From Planctomycetota bacterium (GTDB lineage: Bacteria; Planctomycetota; Phycisphaerae; Sedimentisphaerales; Anaerobacaceae), in assembly GCA_020344865.1 (NCBI GenBank), contig CP070830.1:1680663-1698445 (forward strand): a DNA stretch of 17,783 nt, written 5' to 3'. The notes below the pieces were generated by a model, which was not told where the DNA came from, searched no databases, and saw only the letters and a program-made list of their open reading frames with translations. Positions 7,400 to 14,454 of the stretch are shown here, one piece after another. Both the position numbers and the translations under genes were made by a program. Numbering within the stretch: position 1 is the first letter of the stretch; each line of letters begins with the position of its first letter.

Positions 7400-10273
7400 T
7401 TACGGTGCCGGCCAGAGCACAGGTCCTTCAAGCCAATGCTGCGTGATAACATCATAGTCCTCGAAGTTGATTATGTCATCTTCAACGAGGTTGAAGGGTT
7501 CGGCATACGGCTGGAAGGGCTGGGTAATCGAGGTTTGACCGGCAAGGTCCAGAATCTGGCTGTGGGGCAGCGCATAATCATAGATACGGAATTCATCAAT
7601 CTTTCCCGGTACCGGACCCCATTGGTCGGACCCGGCGGAGTCACCAATGAGAACATCGGTATTGTCGGGGTCCTCGGGCTCCAAGGTCCTAAAGAAGGAC
7701 CTGGCCTGCGCGACCATAACGCCGTCCATGTAGAGACTCTGCAGGCCTGAGAGCGCGTTCTTGGTACCGGCGTAGTGATGCCAGCCTTCGGGCATATCGG
7801 CAGTGAAGTCATCATAGAAGAGCTGCTCATTATCTTCGGTGTCGAAATTCCTGGTTGATGTCCGCCAGACGATGTAATAACCGGGCAGCTCTGTCTCGGT
7901 ATCCCAGTCGGCCTGGGACGCAATAGCGAACATCATGAACCAGTCCGCGCTATCACCTGCGCTAAACGGGATGTCCCACCAGATATCGAGAGTGTCGGTA
8001 ATCTTCAACCAGAACGAAACGGTCACTTCGTTCATAGGCAGGGTGAAAATATCGTTCGGAACCTCTACGTTAGCGGTGCTGTCCAGATTGAGACAGCCGT
8101 TCGCATCGAAGCCGTCGGCGGGGTCCCAGTTGGTATCGACGTTGACGGTACCGTCATTTGCGCTTCCGGAAGAGTCCGCAGCGACGGTGCCGAAGGTCTC
8201 ATCGAACTTGTACCAGGCCAAAAGCCCGCCGGCACTGGTGTCCGGCGCGGGCTCGGCCGTAACATCGTAGTCACCAATCTCAAGCCAGTACCATGCGAAG
8301 TCGTCAAGGTCGAAGTAATCGGTAACACAGTCGCCGGTGAAGTCGGTCGGAACCAGGTCAGAGCGGCACCTCGACGGCCAGACCTCGATATCGTCGAACC
8401 ACACCGTGCCTGAACCGCCGGGTTCCTCCACGCCAATCTTATCATATCCGCCGAAGCCGATATGAATCCTGTTAACATCTGTCAGGTCTACTCCGCAGGC
8501 GTCGAAGATTGACAGCTCGATATTCCACTCGTGCCAGCCCCACACGGTTACGTCATTGGCGTCGCCGTCATAAACCACGTAACCTGTATTGCTGTTCGCA
8601 TCTTCAAGCTCCACCCACATAATGTCCTTTTCGGTGGCAGAGTTGCCCGGCTGGCCACAGAAATATAGCACCAAGGCTTTGGCGTTACCGGCAGTCCAGT
8701 TCGCGTCGATTTCAACCAAGTTGGCGATATCGGCGTCAATTCTCGAACCGACATAGTGACCCTTGTAATACTCGTCGTTGTAGTATTCAAACCCTAACGA
8801 GTTTCCGGCGCGAGTGAACTGCGCGTCCTTCTCAATGAACATCACAGCGCCGGTACTATTGGTCCAATAGTCATCCCATACAACATCCAGGTCGATGTAA
8901 GTCACGTACGAGTCAAAATCGTCCACGCCGATAAAGCCCTTGGTGGCAAAACTCCATACCTGACCGGGCCAAGTGTTGGGGCTGGCGGCCAGATTGACCT
9001 CGTCAACGGCCCAGTAATAGGTCGTCCAGAAATCAAGCGGACCCGGATTGTAGCTGTTTTCACCGGGCGTGACAGGGCTGACAGCACGGTCGTTGACGTC
9101 GTTAAAGTCGGTACTGAAGTACAACTCGTGCGTAACGGCCTCAGCTCCGGGCGTCCAGGTTAGGTCGGTGAAGATAGAAATATCCCAGGTGCCGTCACCC
9201 GGACTGGGATTGCCCGCTGACGCCGGCGGCACCGTAAATGTCCAGACGGGGCCTTTCCATGTCGTATTGAGCTCATTGACCTCGTCGATTCTCCAGTAGT
9301 ACTGTCGTCCCCACGCAAGGCTGGGGGGGGTAAAGGTATTGGCGTCCTGGGCACCTTTGTAGATACCGGTAACATCGGCTGTGTCGGCGTTGTTGACATC
9401 GTTGAAGTCGGTACCGAAGTACACCTCGTGTCCGTCGACGTCCTGTACGTTTCTTCCGGGAAACCACTTAAGGGTAACGAGGGGGTCGGCGACCGTTTCT
9501 CCATCAACGGGGCCGTCATACCAGGCGGCGTCGATTTCGGTGGTAATGGTGGTATAACCGGCAACGTCGGCCTCATAATCGAAGACAAAATCACCCGTTC
9601 CGCCGTGCGCGATAACATTCGGGTCGAGACTTGTTATGTTACCGGCGAGAATAAACTTGCTGCCCACACTAATGTCCATCAGGTTGCTAACGCTGTTGAA
9701 ATCATAAGAAGTAACCCTTTTTCTGTCTTCTTCGAAGGTCGCATTGCGAGGCGTGCCGACCGACAAGCTGTCGGCCTGGAAAGTACCGCGCTTGAGGTAG
9801 AAGTGACCGACACCGTAGATGCCGAGGACCAAGTCTCCTTCGGCGACTACAGTACCTCCGGTCATGTTGACGATGCCCCAGCCGAAGTTACCCCAGTTCG
9901 GCTCACCGTAGTCGCGATAAGGCTGACAGCCGAGGCGAAAATCACCGCTGTAAGTTGAAGAGTCGACAAGGAGATTCGCTCCGGGGTAAATATTAAGCGT
10001 TGGCTGGCAAGGGTCCCACTGGGTATACCAATCACCCAAATTGACATCGCCGGCAGTTGCAGAAGCATCGAGGCCAACAATTACGCCCCAGCCATCGATA
10101 TAAACGCGGTCGGCGTCCGTCGGCACACCCTGATTCCACCACGTATACGCGTCGTTCCAGTCGAGTTCGACACCGGGATAATCGTACCTGCTCCACAGAT
10201 CCAGAGCGGGGGCGTTCCCGGCCAGGACCAGCACCAAAACAAAAGATATCAGGTAATAAAATTTCTCAGGCAT
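7400..10273 (-). CDS. Secreted multidomain protein: Fn3-like repeats, LamG domain, split dockerin-like motifs
   Basis: The product has 957 residues with a signal peptide (about 1-23, ending APA). Residues 35-245 look like a beta-rich repeat region of the type seen in planctomycete surface proteins (VNMTGGTVVAEGDL). Two Fn3-like modules follow (about 265-348 and 360-445), both with HE(V/L)YF.TDFNDVN and YYW..DEVN. Residues 446-635 resemble a carbohydrate-binding beta-sandwich (ending TVWFDDIEVWP). Next come a dockerin-like half (about 643-665, ending DLDDFAWYWLE), a LamG/concanavalin-like domain (about 683-912, with WYKFDE, GWHHYAGT, LYMDG and KIDEFRIYDYAL), then a second dockerin-like half (about 927-950, INFEDYDVITQHWLEG). 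No catalytic site is visible. The protein is strongly acidic and Trp/Asp-rich. A binding or scaffold role at the cell surface is the best guess. The start has a very strong ribosome site and the gene ends at a clear terminator, so it is probably a single-gene unit. Confidence 0.85.
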   Translation of the reverse strand: MPEKFYYLISFVLVLVLAGNAPALDLWSRYDYPGVELDWNDAYTWWNQGVPTDADRVYIDGWGVIVGLDASATAGDVNLGDWYTQWDPCQPTLNIYPGANLLVDSSTYSGDFRLGCQPYRDYGEPNWGNFGWGIVNMTGGTVVAEGDLVLGIYGVGHFYLKRGTFQADSLSVGTPRNATFEEDRKRVTSYDFNSVSNLMDISVGSKFILAGNITSLDPNVIAHGGTGDFVFDYEADVAGYTTITTEIDAAWYDGPVDGETVADPLVTLKWFPGRNVQDVDGHEVYFGTDFNDVNNADTADVTGIYKGAQDANTFTPPSLAWGRQYYWRIDEVNELNTTWKGPVWTFTVPPASAGNPSPGDGTWDISIFTDLTWTPGAEAVTHELYFSTDFNDVNDRAVSPVTPGENSYNPGPLDFWTTYYWAVDEVNLAASPNTWPGQVWSFATKGFIGVDDFDSYVTYIDLDVVWDDYWTNSTGAVMFIEKDAQFTRAGNSLGFEYYNDEYYKGHYVGSRIDADIANLVEIDANWTAGNAKALVLYFCGQPGNSATEKDIMWVELEDANSNTGYVVYDGDANDVTVWGWHEWNIELSIFDACGVDLTDVNRIHIGFGGYDKIGVEEPGGSGTVWFDDIEVWPSRCRSDLVPTDFTGDCVTDYFDLDDFAWYWLEIGDYDVTAEPAPDTSAGGLLAWYKFDETFGTVAADSSGSANDGTVNVDTNWDPADGFDANGCLNLDSTANVEVPNDIFTLPMNEVTVSFWLKITDTLDIWWDIPFSAGDSADWFMMFAIASQADWDTETELPGYYIVWRTSTRNFDTEDNEQLFYDDFTADMPEGWHHYAGTKNALSGLQSLYMDGVMVAQARSFFRTLEPEDPDNTDVLIGDSAGSDQWGPVPGKIDEFRIYDYALPHSQILDLAGQTSITQPFQPYAEPFNLVEDDIINFEDYDVITQHWLEGPVLWPAP
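9095..9430 (-). repeat. Direct repeat encoding the two Fn3-like modules
   Basis: The 36-bp blocks at 9095-9130 and 9395-9430 match at 32 of 36 positions and lie exactly 300 bp (100 codons) apart. They encode the shared TDFNDVN-containing strand of the two Fn3-like modules. The DNA-level similarity is higher than expected for old, freely diverging modules and suggests a fairly recent duplication, or strong constraint. Confidence 0.8.
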
Positions 10274-10277
10274 GGTA

Positions 10278-10286
10278 CTCCTCCTT
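10278..10286 (-). promoter_or_regulatory. Strong ribosome binding site of the 957-residue protein gene
   Basis: On the minus strand AAGGAGGAG ends 4 bases before the ATG at 10273-10271. It is the best Shine-Dalgarno match in the window and suggests high expression of this secreted protein. Confidence 0.8.
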
Positions 10287-10426
10287 AAAAAGAATCTTAA
10301 AATTTAATGTTCTTCGGCTACAAGCCCAAACGAGACAATTATCCGGGCCCGCAAACTCAAAACATAGGAAATATTCCATTATTACTTTACCAACGGGCTT
10401 CGCTTGTGTCAAGGAGAAACTGCCAA

Positions 10427-10461
10427 AGTTTTGTGCGCATTGGCTCGCTCGCGCAAAAACT
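10427..10461. repeat. Inverted repeat in divergent control region
   Basis: AGTTTTGTGCGC (10427-10438) pairs with GCGCAAAAACT (10451-10461), giving an 11-bp stem with one bulged G and a 12-base loop. A second, weaker dyad (GTTAAG ... GCAGTTAAG) follows at once. It could be an operator, an RNA hairpin, or a repeat shared with other places in the genome; the window alone cannot decide. Confidence 0.4.
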
Positions 10462-10547
10462 GTTAAGTTGCTGTTATATAAGCAGTTAAGACACGTTCAC
10501 GAATACAAAATTTTGCCGATATTTTATGCGGAGAGGGCTGGTAACGC

Positions 10548-10576
10548 TTGCGGAAAAGGCAAATCCAACATACAAT
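10548..10576 (+). promoter_or_regulatory. Candidate promoter for pseudopilin gene
   Basis: TTGCGG (10548-10553) and TACAAT (10571-10576) are spaced by 17 bases, matching the housekeeping sigma pattern at 3 of 6 and 5 of 6 positions. A start near 10583 would leave a leader of roughly 110 bases before ATG 10694. Chance matches are common in such AT-rich DNA. Confidence 0.35.
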
Positions 10577-10693
10577 AACGTATTCACAAGGCAGATAAAA
10601 TCCGTGAAAGATTATAAAATCAGTGGAACAGAACACCCATTTTGCGCATCATTATAGGTGAGCAGCAAAATGTTAAGAGGAAGAGCTATCATT

Positions 10694-11515
10694 ATGTCGA
10701 AGTCAAAAGGTTTTACGCTGGTAGAGCTTTTGGTGGTGATAGCGATTATCGCGCTATTGATGTCGATATTGATGCCAGCGCTTCGGCGGGTGAGGAAACA
10801 GGCCCAGGGAGTTCTGTGTCAGTCGAACCTGCACCAATGGGCGACCATACTGCTAATGTACGCGAACGACAACGAGGGCAGCAATCCCGAGGGCTGGAAT
10901 TCGGGTAAGATGTGGATGACGGACCTGGAGCCTTACTACGGCGGTGAAGGTGACATACGCCTCTGTCCGGTGGCCAAGAAGTTTCTGCACACAGTTCCGG
11001 GTAATTATGCCGGCACATTTACGGCGTGGGGGATATGGGGAAATCCTAATTATTTCGGCGGTACAATCCCTTACTGGGCGCGGAAAGGCCTTTACGGCAG
11101 CTACGGGATAAACAGCTGGATTCATAGTCCGCGACTGGTCGGCGTGCCGAACTCTTACAACCATACCGAAGCGGATCTTTCGCTCCACTGGAAGACAATC
11201 AATGTCAAAGGCGCGTACAATGTCCCGGCGTTCGGCGGGTGTATGTGGGACGGAACCAACCCCGACAGCCACGATGACCCTCCAACCTATGAAGGCCTGC
11301 AGATAGGAAACGGTATGAATGTATTTTGCCTGAACCGTCACAGCGGGACGGTAGGCCTGAATTTTCTCGACGGTTCCGCGAGGCTGGTAGGACTGAAGGA
11401 GCTGTGGACGCTGAAATGGCACCGGCTGAACGACACCTGCGCGGAATGGACGAAGTGCGGCGATGTTGAGCGGGACAACTGGCCGGAGTGGATGAGACCA
11501 CTTAAAGAGTACTAA
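10694..11515 (+). CDS. Pseudopilin-like protein, prepilin N-terminus with H-X9-DG motif
   Basis: The product has 273 residues from ATG 10694, which has a purine-rich AAGAGGAAGAG 8 bases upstream. A GTG at 10658 would add 12 residues ahead of the leader and is less likely. The N-terminus is a classic type IV prepilin/type II pseudopilin signal: MSKSKG then FTLVELLVVIAIIALL. A prepilin peptidase should cut after G6, with the conserved Glu at mature position 5. The large globular part ends with H216-x9-D226-G227, the H-X9-DG motif of pseudopilin-like proteins that occur in many copies in Planctomycetes and Verrucomicrobia. Cysteines are plentiful and may form disulphides. Their role is not well established; surface fibre or secretion functions are proposed. 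The gene faces away from the secreted LamG protein and ends 29 bp from the convergent GH35 gene. Confidence 0.9.
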   Translation: MSKSKGFTLVELLVVIAIIALLMSILMPALRRVRKQAQGVLCQSNLHQWATILLMYANDNEGSNPEGWNSGKMWMTDLEPYYGGEGDIRLCPVAKKFLHTVPGNYAGTFTAWGIWGNPNYFGGTIPYWARKGLYGSYGINSWIHSPRLVGVPNSYNHTEADLSLHWKTINVKGAYNVPAFGGCMWDGTNPDSHDDPPTYEGLQIGNGMNVFCLNRHSGTVGLNFLDGSARLVGLKELWTLKWHRLNDTCAEWTKCGDVERDNWPEWMRPLKEY

Positions 11516-11544
11516 AACCGAGAGGCGGGCGGAGTTTACCTTTT

Positions 11545-14016
11545 TCAGAGCGCAGGTTCTTTTCTGCCGACGGTCACCTGATATTCCGGGAGGGCCTCGA
11601 TTGACCGTATCTGCAGCACCGGCCCGCGCGAAAGGTCGGGAATTAACTCCTTCGGCAAATCAATCAGATAAGGGGCATCTTTATAAATCGGGTGAAAGTA
11701 GAAATACATTCCCTTGTCGAGGACCTGCGGCACAAAACGCTTCAGACCAATCCACCATTCTGAGCCGTGATACAAATGGTCCGTAGCCAGCGTGCCATCT
11801 ATAAACGCCATACCTGTATCACCGACGTAGTCAATCTTCAAAAATATGTCGTTCAGCCCCTGCATCGCATCGTCAGGCAGGTTGACGACGGCTTTGGCCC
11901 TGCCGACGCGCTCGACTTCAAGGCGAATTTTCTTCTCGGGAGCGCTGAGATGATACTTTGCAAAAATACCGTCACTGCTGCGTCGAATTCTGCCGGCCGA
12001 GCTGACCAGTCCGTCTTCGACATCGGGATAAACTGAAAACGTGATTTCCGGACTGTCAATCTGCTGCAATCGAACAAAATCATCATGCCCAAGTACAATC
12101 GCCTTCGAGAGAATCAGCCGCTGCTTACCCCACAAGTTCGTCCTGAAGCAATCGAGGGCCTGCTCGCGGGTAAGTGTGGTAATCCTGACCTGCGAGCCAT
12201 CCTCGGCGGTCAGTTTAATCACAGAGCCTGTTCCCGGCTGCACCATAACATAGCTGAAGCGGCCCTGGTTGTAGCTTCTGCCATCCTGGACTTCGATACT
12301 CTTGACGGTCGAGCGGTCAACGGCAAACTCGGGAGTGATTTCTTCGTGGGCGTAGAAGAAGTAATGCGGCCGGCCGTCATTGTCGATTCTGGTCAAGGGC
12401 TGCGCTGTCGCATACTTGAGCAAAGCTCCTCCGACGGACATATTGAACGGGAAAATCACGGAAGCATCTTTCTTGAGCGTAAATCCCTTGCCATGCGGTA
12501 CCGACAGGCTCTCGCCGGGGAGCTTTAACTGGAACTTAACATTCTCAATATCCCGATTTTCGACATGGTCCTGAAAGTTAATCATAAACAGAAAGCCGGA
12601 GTTTCCTTTCACACGAGCCGCGTAACGCAGAGTCTCGACATCAGTGGGGTTAATTTGTCCGGCGCGTTCGGGCAGGACGGTGACCATAGGCGCCAGGACC
12701 GAACCAAACGCATTTGCGAAGAGGTGCAGTGCTTTAAGGTAATGGTAACTGTCTTTAACCTGACCGAATTCACCAAGCGGCGCCTGGAAGTCGTAAGATA
12801 TCTTCGGGTATCCGTAGGTCTCATCGCTCATGAAACTATGCTTTCCGATGGGGGTTGCTCCTCCATGGTACATATAATAGCCGATGGCGTTCGCTCCGCT
12901 TCCGAGCGCCCTGACGACGAGCGCTTCGACGCTGAGAGGCGTCACGATAGGCCTTCTTTTGTATCTGACCATCATGCCGCCACCCATTTCGGAACTGAAG
13001 GATGGATAACGCTCGGTTTTATACTTAGCGGGAGGATAGTCAGGTTTTAACTGCAGGTCCTTGAACAGATACATTTTCGACGGTTCTATGTCGGCCCAGT
13101 TCGGGTATGGGTAGGCAGCGGTAACGGGAATGGTTTCATCTTCGATGATGGCTGCACCGCCCCAGCCGGTTGCAGTGTATATCGGCGCAACCAGGCCGGC
13201 CTCAATCGCCAGTTTCTTAAGCGTCTTCATATGCGAAACACCGTACTCATTAAACACCGCCGACCTTTCCGCAGGGCTGCCCACTCCCTCAAGAACCCTG
13301 GTTTGGTCCATGTCGGCAGCGGTCCATTCCACGGGCCGGTCGGGGTATGTCAGTGCCCACGGTGAAGCGGAATGTTGGTATTCGTTCTCGAGCTGGACAC
13401 CGATGATTGGTCCGCCGTCCCTGAACATAAGGCCCTCAAGCTGTCTGCCGATTTCGTTATACAGGCGGCGGACATAATAGAGATAGCCCTCATCGTTCGA
13501 GCGGACTTCGAAGGGCCTTCCGTAAAGCCAATCCGGCAGACCGCCGTTGCGGATTTCGCCGTGACAAAACGGGCCGATTCGCACGATAGTCCACACGTTG
13601 TTCTTGGCGCACAGTTCCACAAACCGCCTCAGGTCCCTATCGCCGGACCAGTCAAAAACGCCCTGTTCTTCTTCGTGCAGACTCCAAAAAACGTAGGTGG
13701 GGACAATATCCATGCCGCCCGCCTTGCACTTTAGGATTTCCTCTTCCCAGTATTTACGAGGGTAACGTGAATAATGGAATTCACCCATCACGGGCAGTAC
13801 GGGTTCGCCGTTTAGCTCCATATAATAGTTTGTGAAGCTGACTGTATCGCCCTGCGGATTAGAGCCTCCGAGCTTCAGATGGCCTCTGAATATCTTTTTC
13901 TTCGGACCGGTTAAATCCAGGCCGTAATTATTATCCTCACCTGCGAGAACTTCGGGGCTGGCTACGACAAGGGCAAAAACAACAGTTGACCAAATCAACA
14001 AACAATTTCTTACCAT
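11545..14016 (-). CDS. Secreted GH35 beta-galactosidase family enzyme
   Basis: I choose ATG 14016, giving 823 residues. A GTG at 14031 is in frame, but the AAGGTGAGG ribosome site overlaps it and sits 9 bases before the ATG. The signal peptide is about residues 1-25, ending VLA, so the enzyme is exported. The GH35 barrel starts with ELNGEPVLPVMGEFHYSRYP, followed by YVFWSLHEEEQGVFDW and IVRIGPFCHGEIRNGGLPDWL. The likely acid/base is E212 in QLENEYQ, and the likely nucleophile is E343 in SSEMGGG. The C-terminal 400 residues look like beta-sandwich domains usual in the family (one near 680-800 with IYKDAPYLIDLP). GH35 enzymes release terminal beta-galactose, in some members other sugars, from oligo- and polysaccharides. 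It is transcribed away from the GH32 gene and towards the pseudopilin gene, probably as a single-gene unit. Family assignment is firm; the substrate is not. Confidence 0.92.
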   Translation of the reverse strand: MVRNCLLIWSTVVFALVVASPEVLAGEDNNYGLDLTGPKKKIFRGHLKLGGSNPQGDTVSFTNYYMELNGEPVLPVMGEFHYSRYPRKYWEEEILKCKAGGMDIVPTYVFWSLHEEEQGVFDWSGDRDLRRFVELCAKNNVWTIVRIGPFCHGEIRNGGLPDWLYGRPFEVRSNDEGYLYYVRRLYNEIGRQLEGLMFRDGGPIIGVQLENEYQHSASPWALTYPDRPVEWTAADMDQTRVLEGVGSPAERSAVFNEYGVSHMKTLKKLAIEAGLVAPIYTATGWGGAAIIEDETIPVTAAYPYPNWADIEPSKMYLFKDLQLKPDYPPAKYKTERYPSFSSEMGGGMMVRYKRRPIVTPLSVEALVVRALGSGANAIGYYMYHGGATPIGKHSFMSDETYGYPKISYDFQAPLGEFGQVKDSYHYLKALHLFANAFGSVLAPMVTVLPERAGQINPTDVETLRYAARVKGNSGFLFMINFQDHVENRDIENVKFQLKLPGESLSVPHGKGFTLKKDASVIFPFNMSVGGALLKYATAQPLTRIDNDGRPHYFFYAHEEITPEFAVDRSTVKSIEVQDGRSYNQGRFSYVMVQPGTGSVIKLTAEDGSQVRITTLTREQALDCFRTNLWGKQRLILSKAIVLGHDDFVRLQQIDSPEITFSVYPDVEDGLVSSAGRIRRSSDGIFAKYHLSAPEKKIRLEVERVGRAKAVVNLPDDAMQGLNDIFLKIDYVGDTGMAFIDGTLATDHLYHGSEWWIGLKRFVPQVLDKGMYFYFHPIYKDAPYLIDLPKELIPDLSRGPVLQIRSIEALPEYQVTVGRKEPAL

Positions 14017-14025
14017 TTTTCCAAA

Positions 14026-14034
14026 CCTCACCTT
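14026..14034 (-). promoter_or_regulatory. Ribosome binding site deciding the GH35 start
   Basis: On the minus strand AAGGTGAGG ends 9 bases before ATG 14016 and overlaps the alternative GTG start at 14031-14029. This placement favours the ATG. Confidence 0.6.
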
Positions 14035-14064
14035 AAAGCTTTTGTTGTCTGTGCGGAAACATTC

Positions 14065-14092
14065 ATTTTAACTAATCTATCAATAAAAACAA
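14065..14092 (-). promoter_or_regulatory. Candidate promoter for GH35 gene
   Basis: On the minus strand TTGTTT (14092-14087) and TAAAAT (14070-14065) are spaced by 16 bases, matching the housekeeping sigma consensus at 3 of 6 and 5 of 6 positions. Transcription would begin about 40 bases before the start codon. This is a consensus match only. Confidence 0.35.
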
Positions 14093-14454
14093 GGTGCCAC
14101 AGGCGTCCTGAAATTGCAATCACTCTGGCCTATTAAGGAGCGGGGGTTGAGTGTTTTGCAAGTTCGGTCCGGGCACGGACGAATCGGTGTGAATTTTAGC
14201 GGGAAAAATTGTGAGTTTGAGGTTGCACAAATCAGGGAAAACTGGCATCTTGATAAGGTTCAAGAAGCGGTCCGGGCGACCAAACAGCCAATATCACATA
14301 AATTCAGTCAATCGAATGGAGGACAAATATATTACCAAGACCATCTAAAAGGCAAGTTGAGCATCGACGGTTACAAGCACTTCTGTGATAATCGATATAG
14401 AGAAGTGAAACTCCAAAGCAAAGTCTGATAAACCACGACAAAGGAAATTAAAGG
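14093..14454. other. Divergent control region between GH35 and GH32 genes, no gene called
   Basis: The GH35 and GH32 genes are transcribed away from each other across about 440 bp, so shared control is possible. The one open frame (TTG 14114 to 14428, 104 codons) has no start signal and no recognisable motif, and I do not call it. The region contains short dyads: AATTTT/AAAATT at 14192-14210, and the better inverted repeat at 14378-14407 listed separately. Confidence 0.5.
14378..14407. promoter_or_regulatory. Candidate operator or leader hairpin upstream of GH32 gene
   Basis: CACTTCT (14378-14384) and AGAAGTG (14401-14407) are perfect inverted repeats with a 16-base spacer that contains ATCGAT. 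The site ends 47 bases before the GH32 start codon, where a repressor site or leader hairpin would be expected. The arms are only 7 bp, so chance remains possible. Confidence 0.35.

Larger units (their letters stand above)
10287..10693. other. Divergent control region, no gene seen
   Basis: About 400 bp lie between the start of the secreted LamG protein (minus) and the pseudopilin (plus). The region is AT-rich in parts. It holds a bulged hairpin at 10427-10461, a near-palindromic TTAAG/CTTAA area just after it (10462-10489) and a candidate plus-strand promoter at 10548-10576. The open frames crossing it (for example 10057-10578) run through the antisense of a real gene and lack family resemblance, so I call no gene here. 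Confidence 0.5.

Noticed and set aside
9095..9430. Spaced repeats as a CRISPR-like array
   Set aside because: Only two imperfect copies 300 bp apart, inside an open reading frame, encoding similar Fn3-like modules.
10057..10578. 173-codon plus-strand open frame at the control region
   Set aside because: Its first 200 bases are antisense to the start of the 957-residue gene, which has a strong ribosome site and signal peptide; the rest shows no recognisable protein features.
14114..14428. 104-codon plus-strand open frame upstream of GH32
   Set aside because: TTG start without a ribosome site, no recognised motif, and it lies where promoters for two divergent genes are expected. A small unknown protein cannot be fully excluded.
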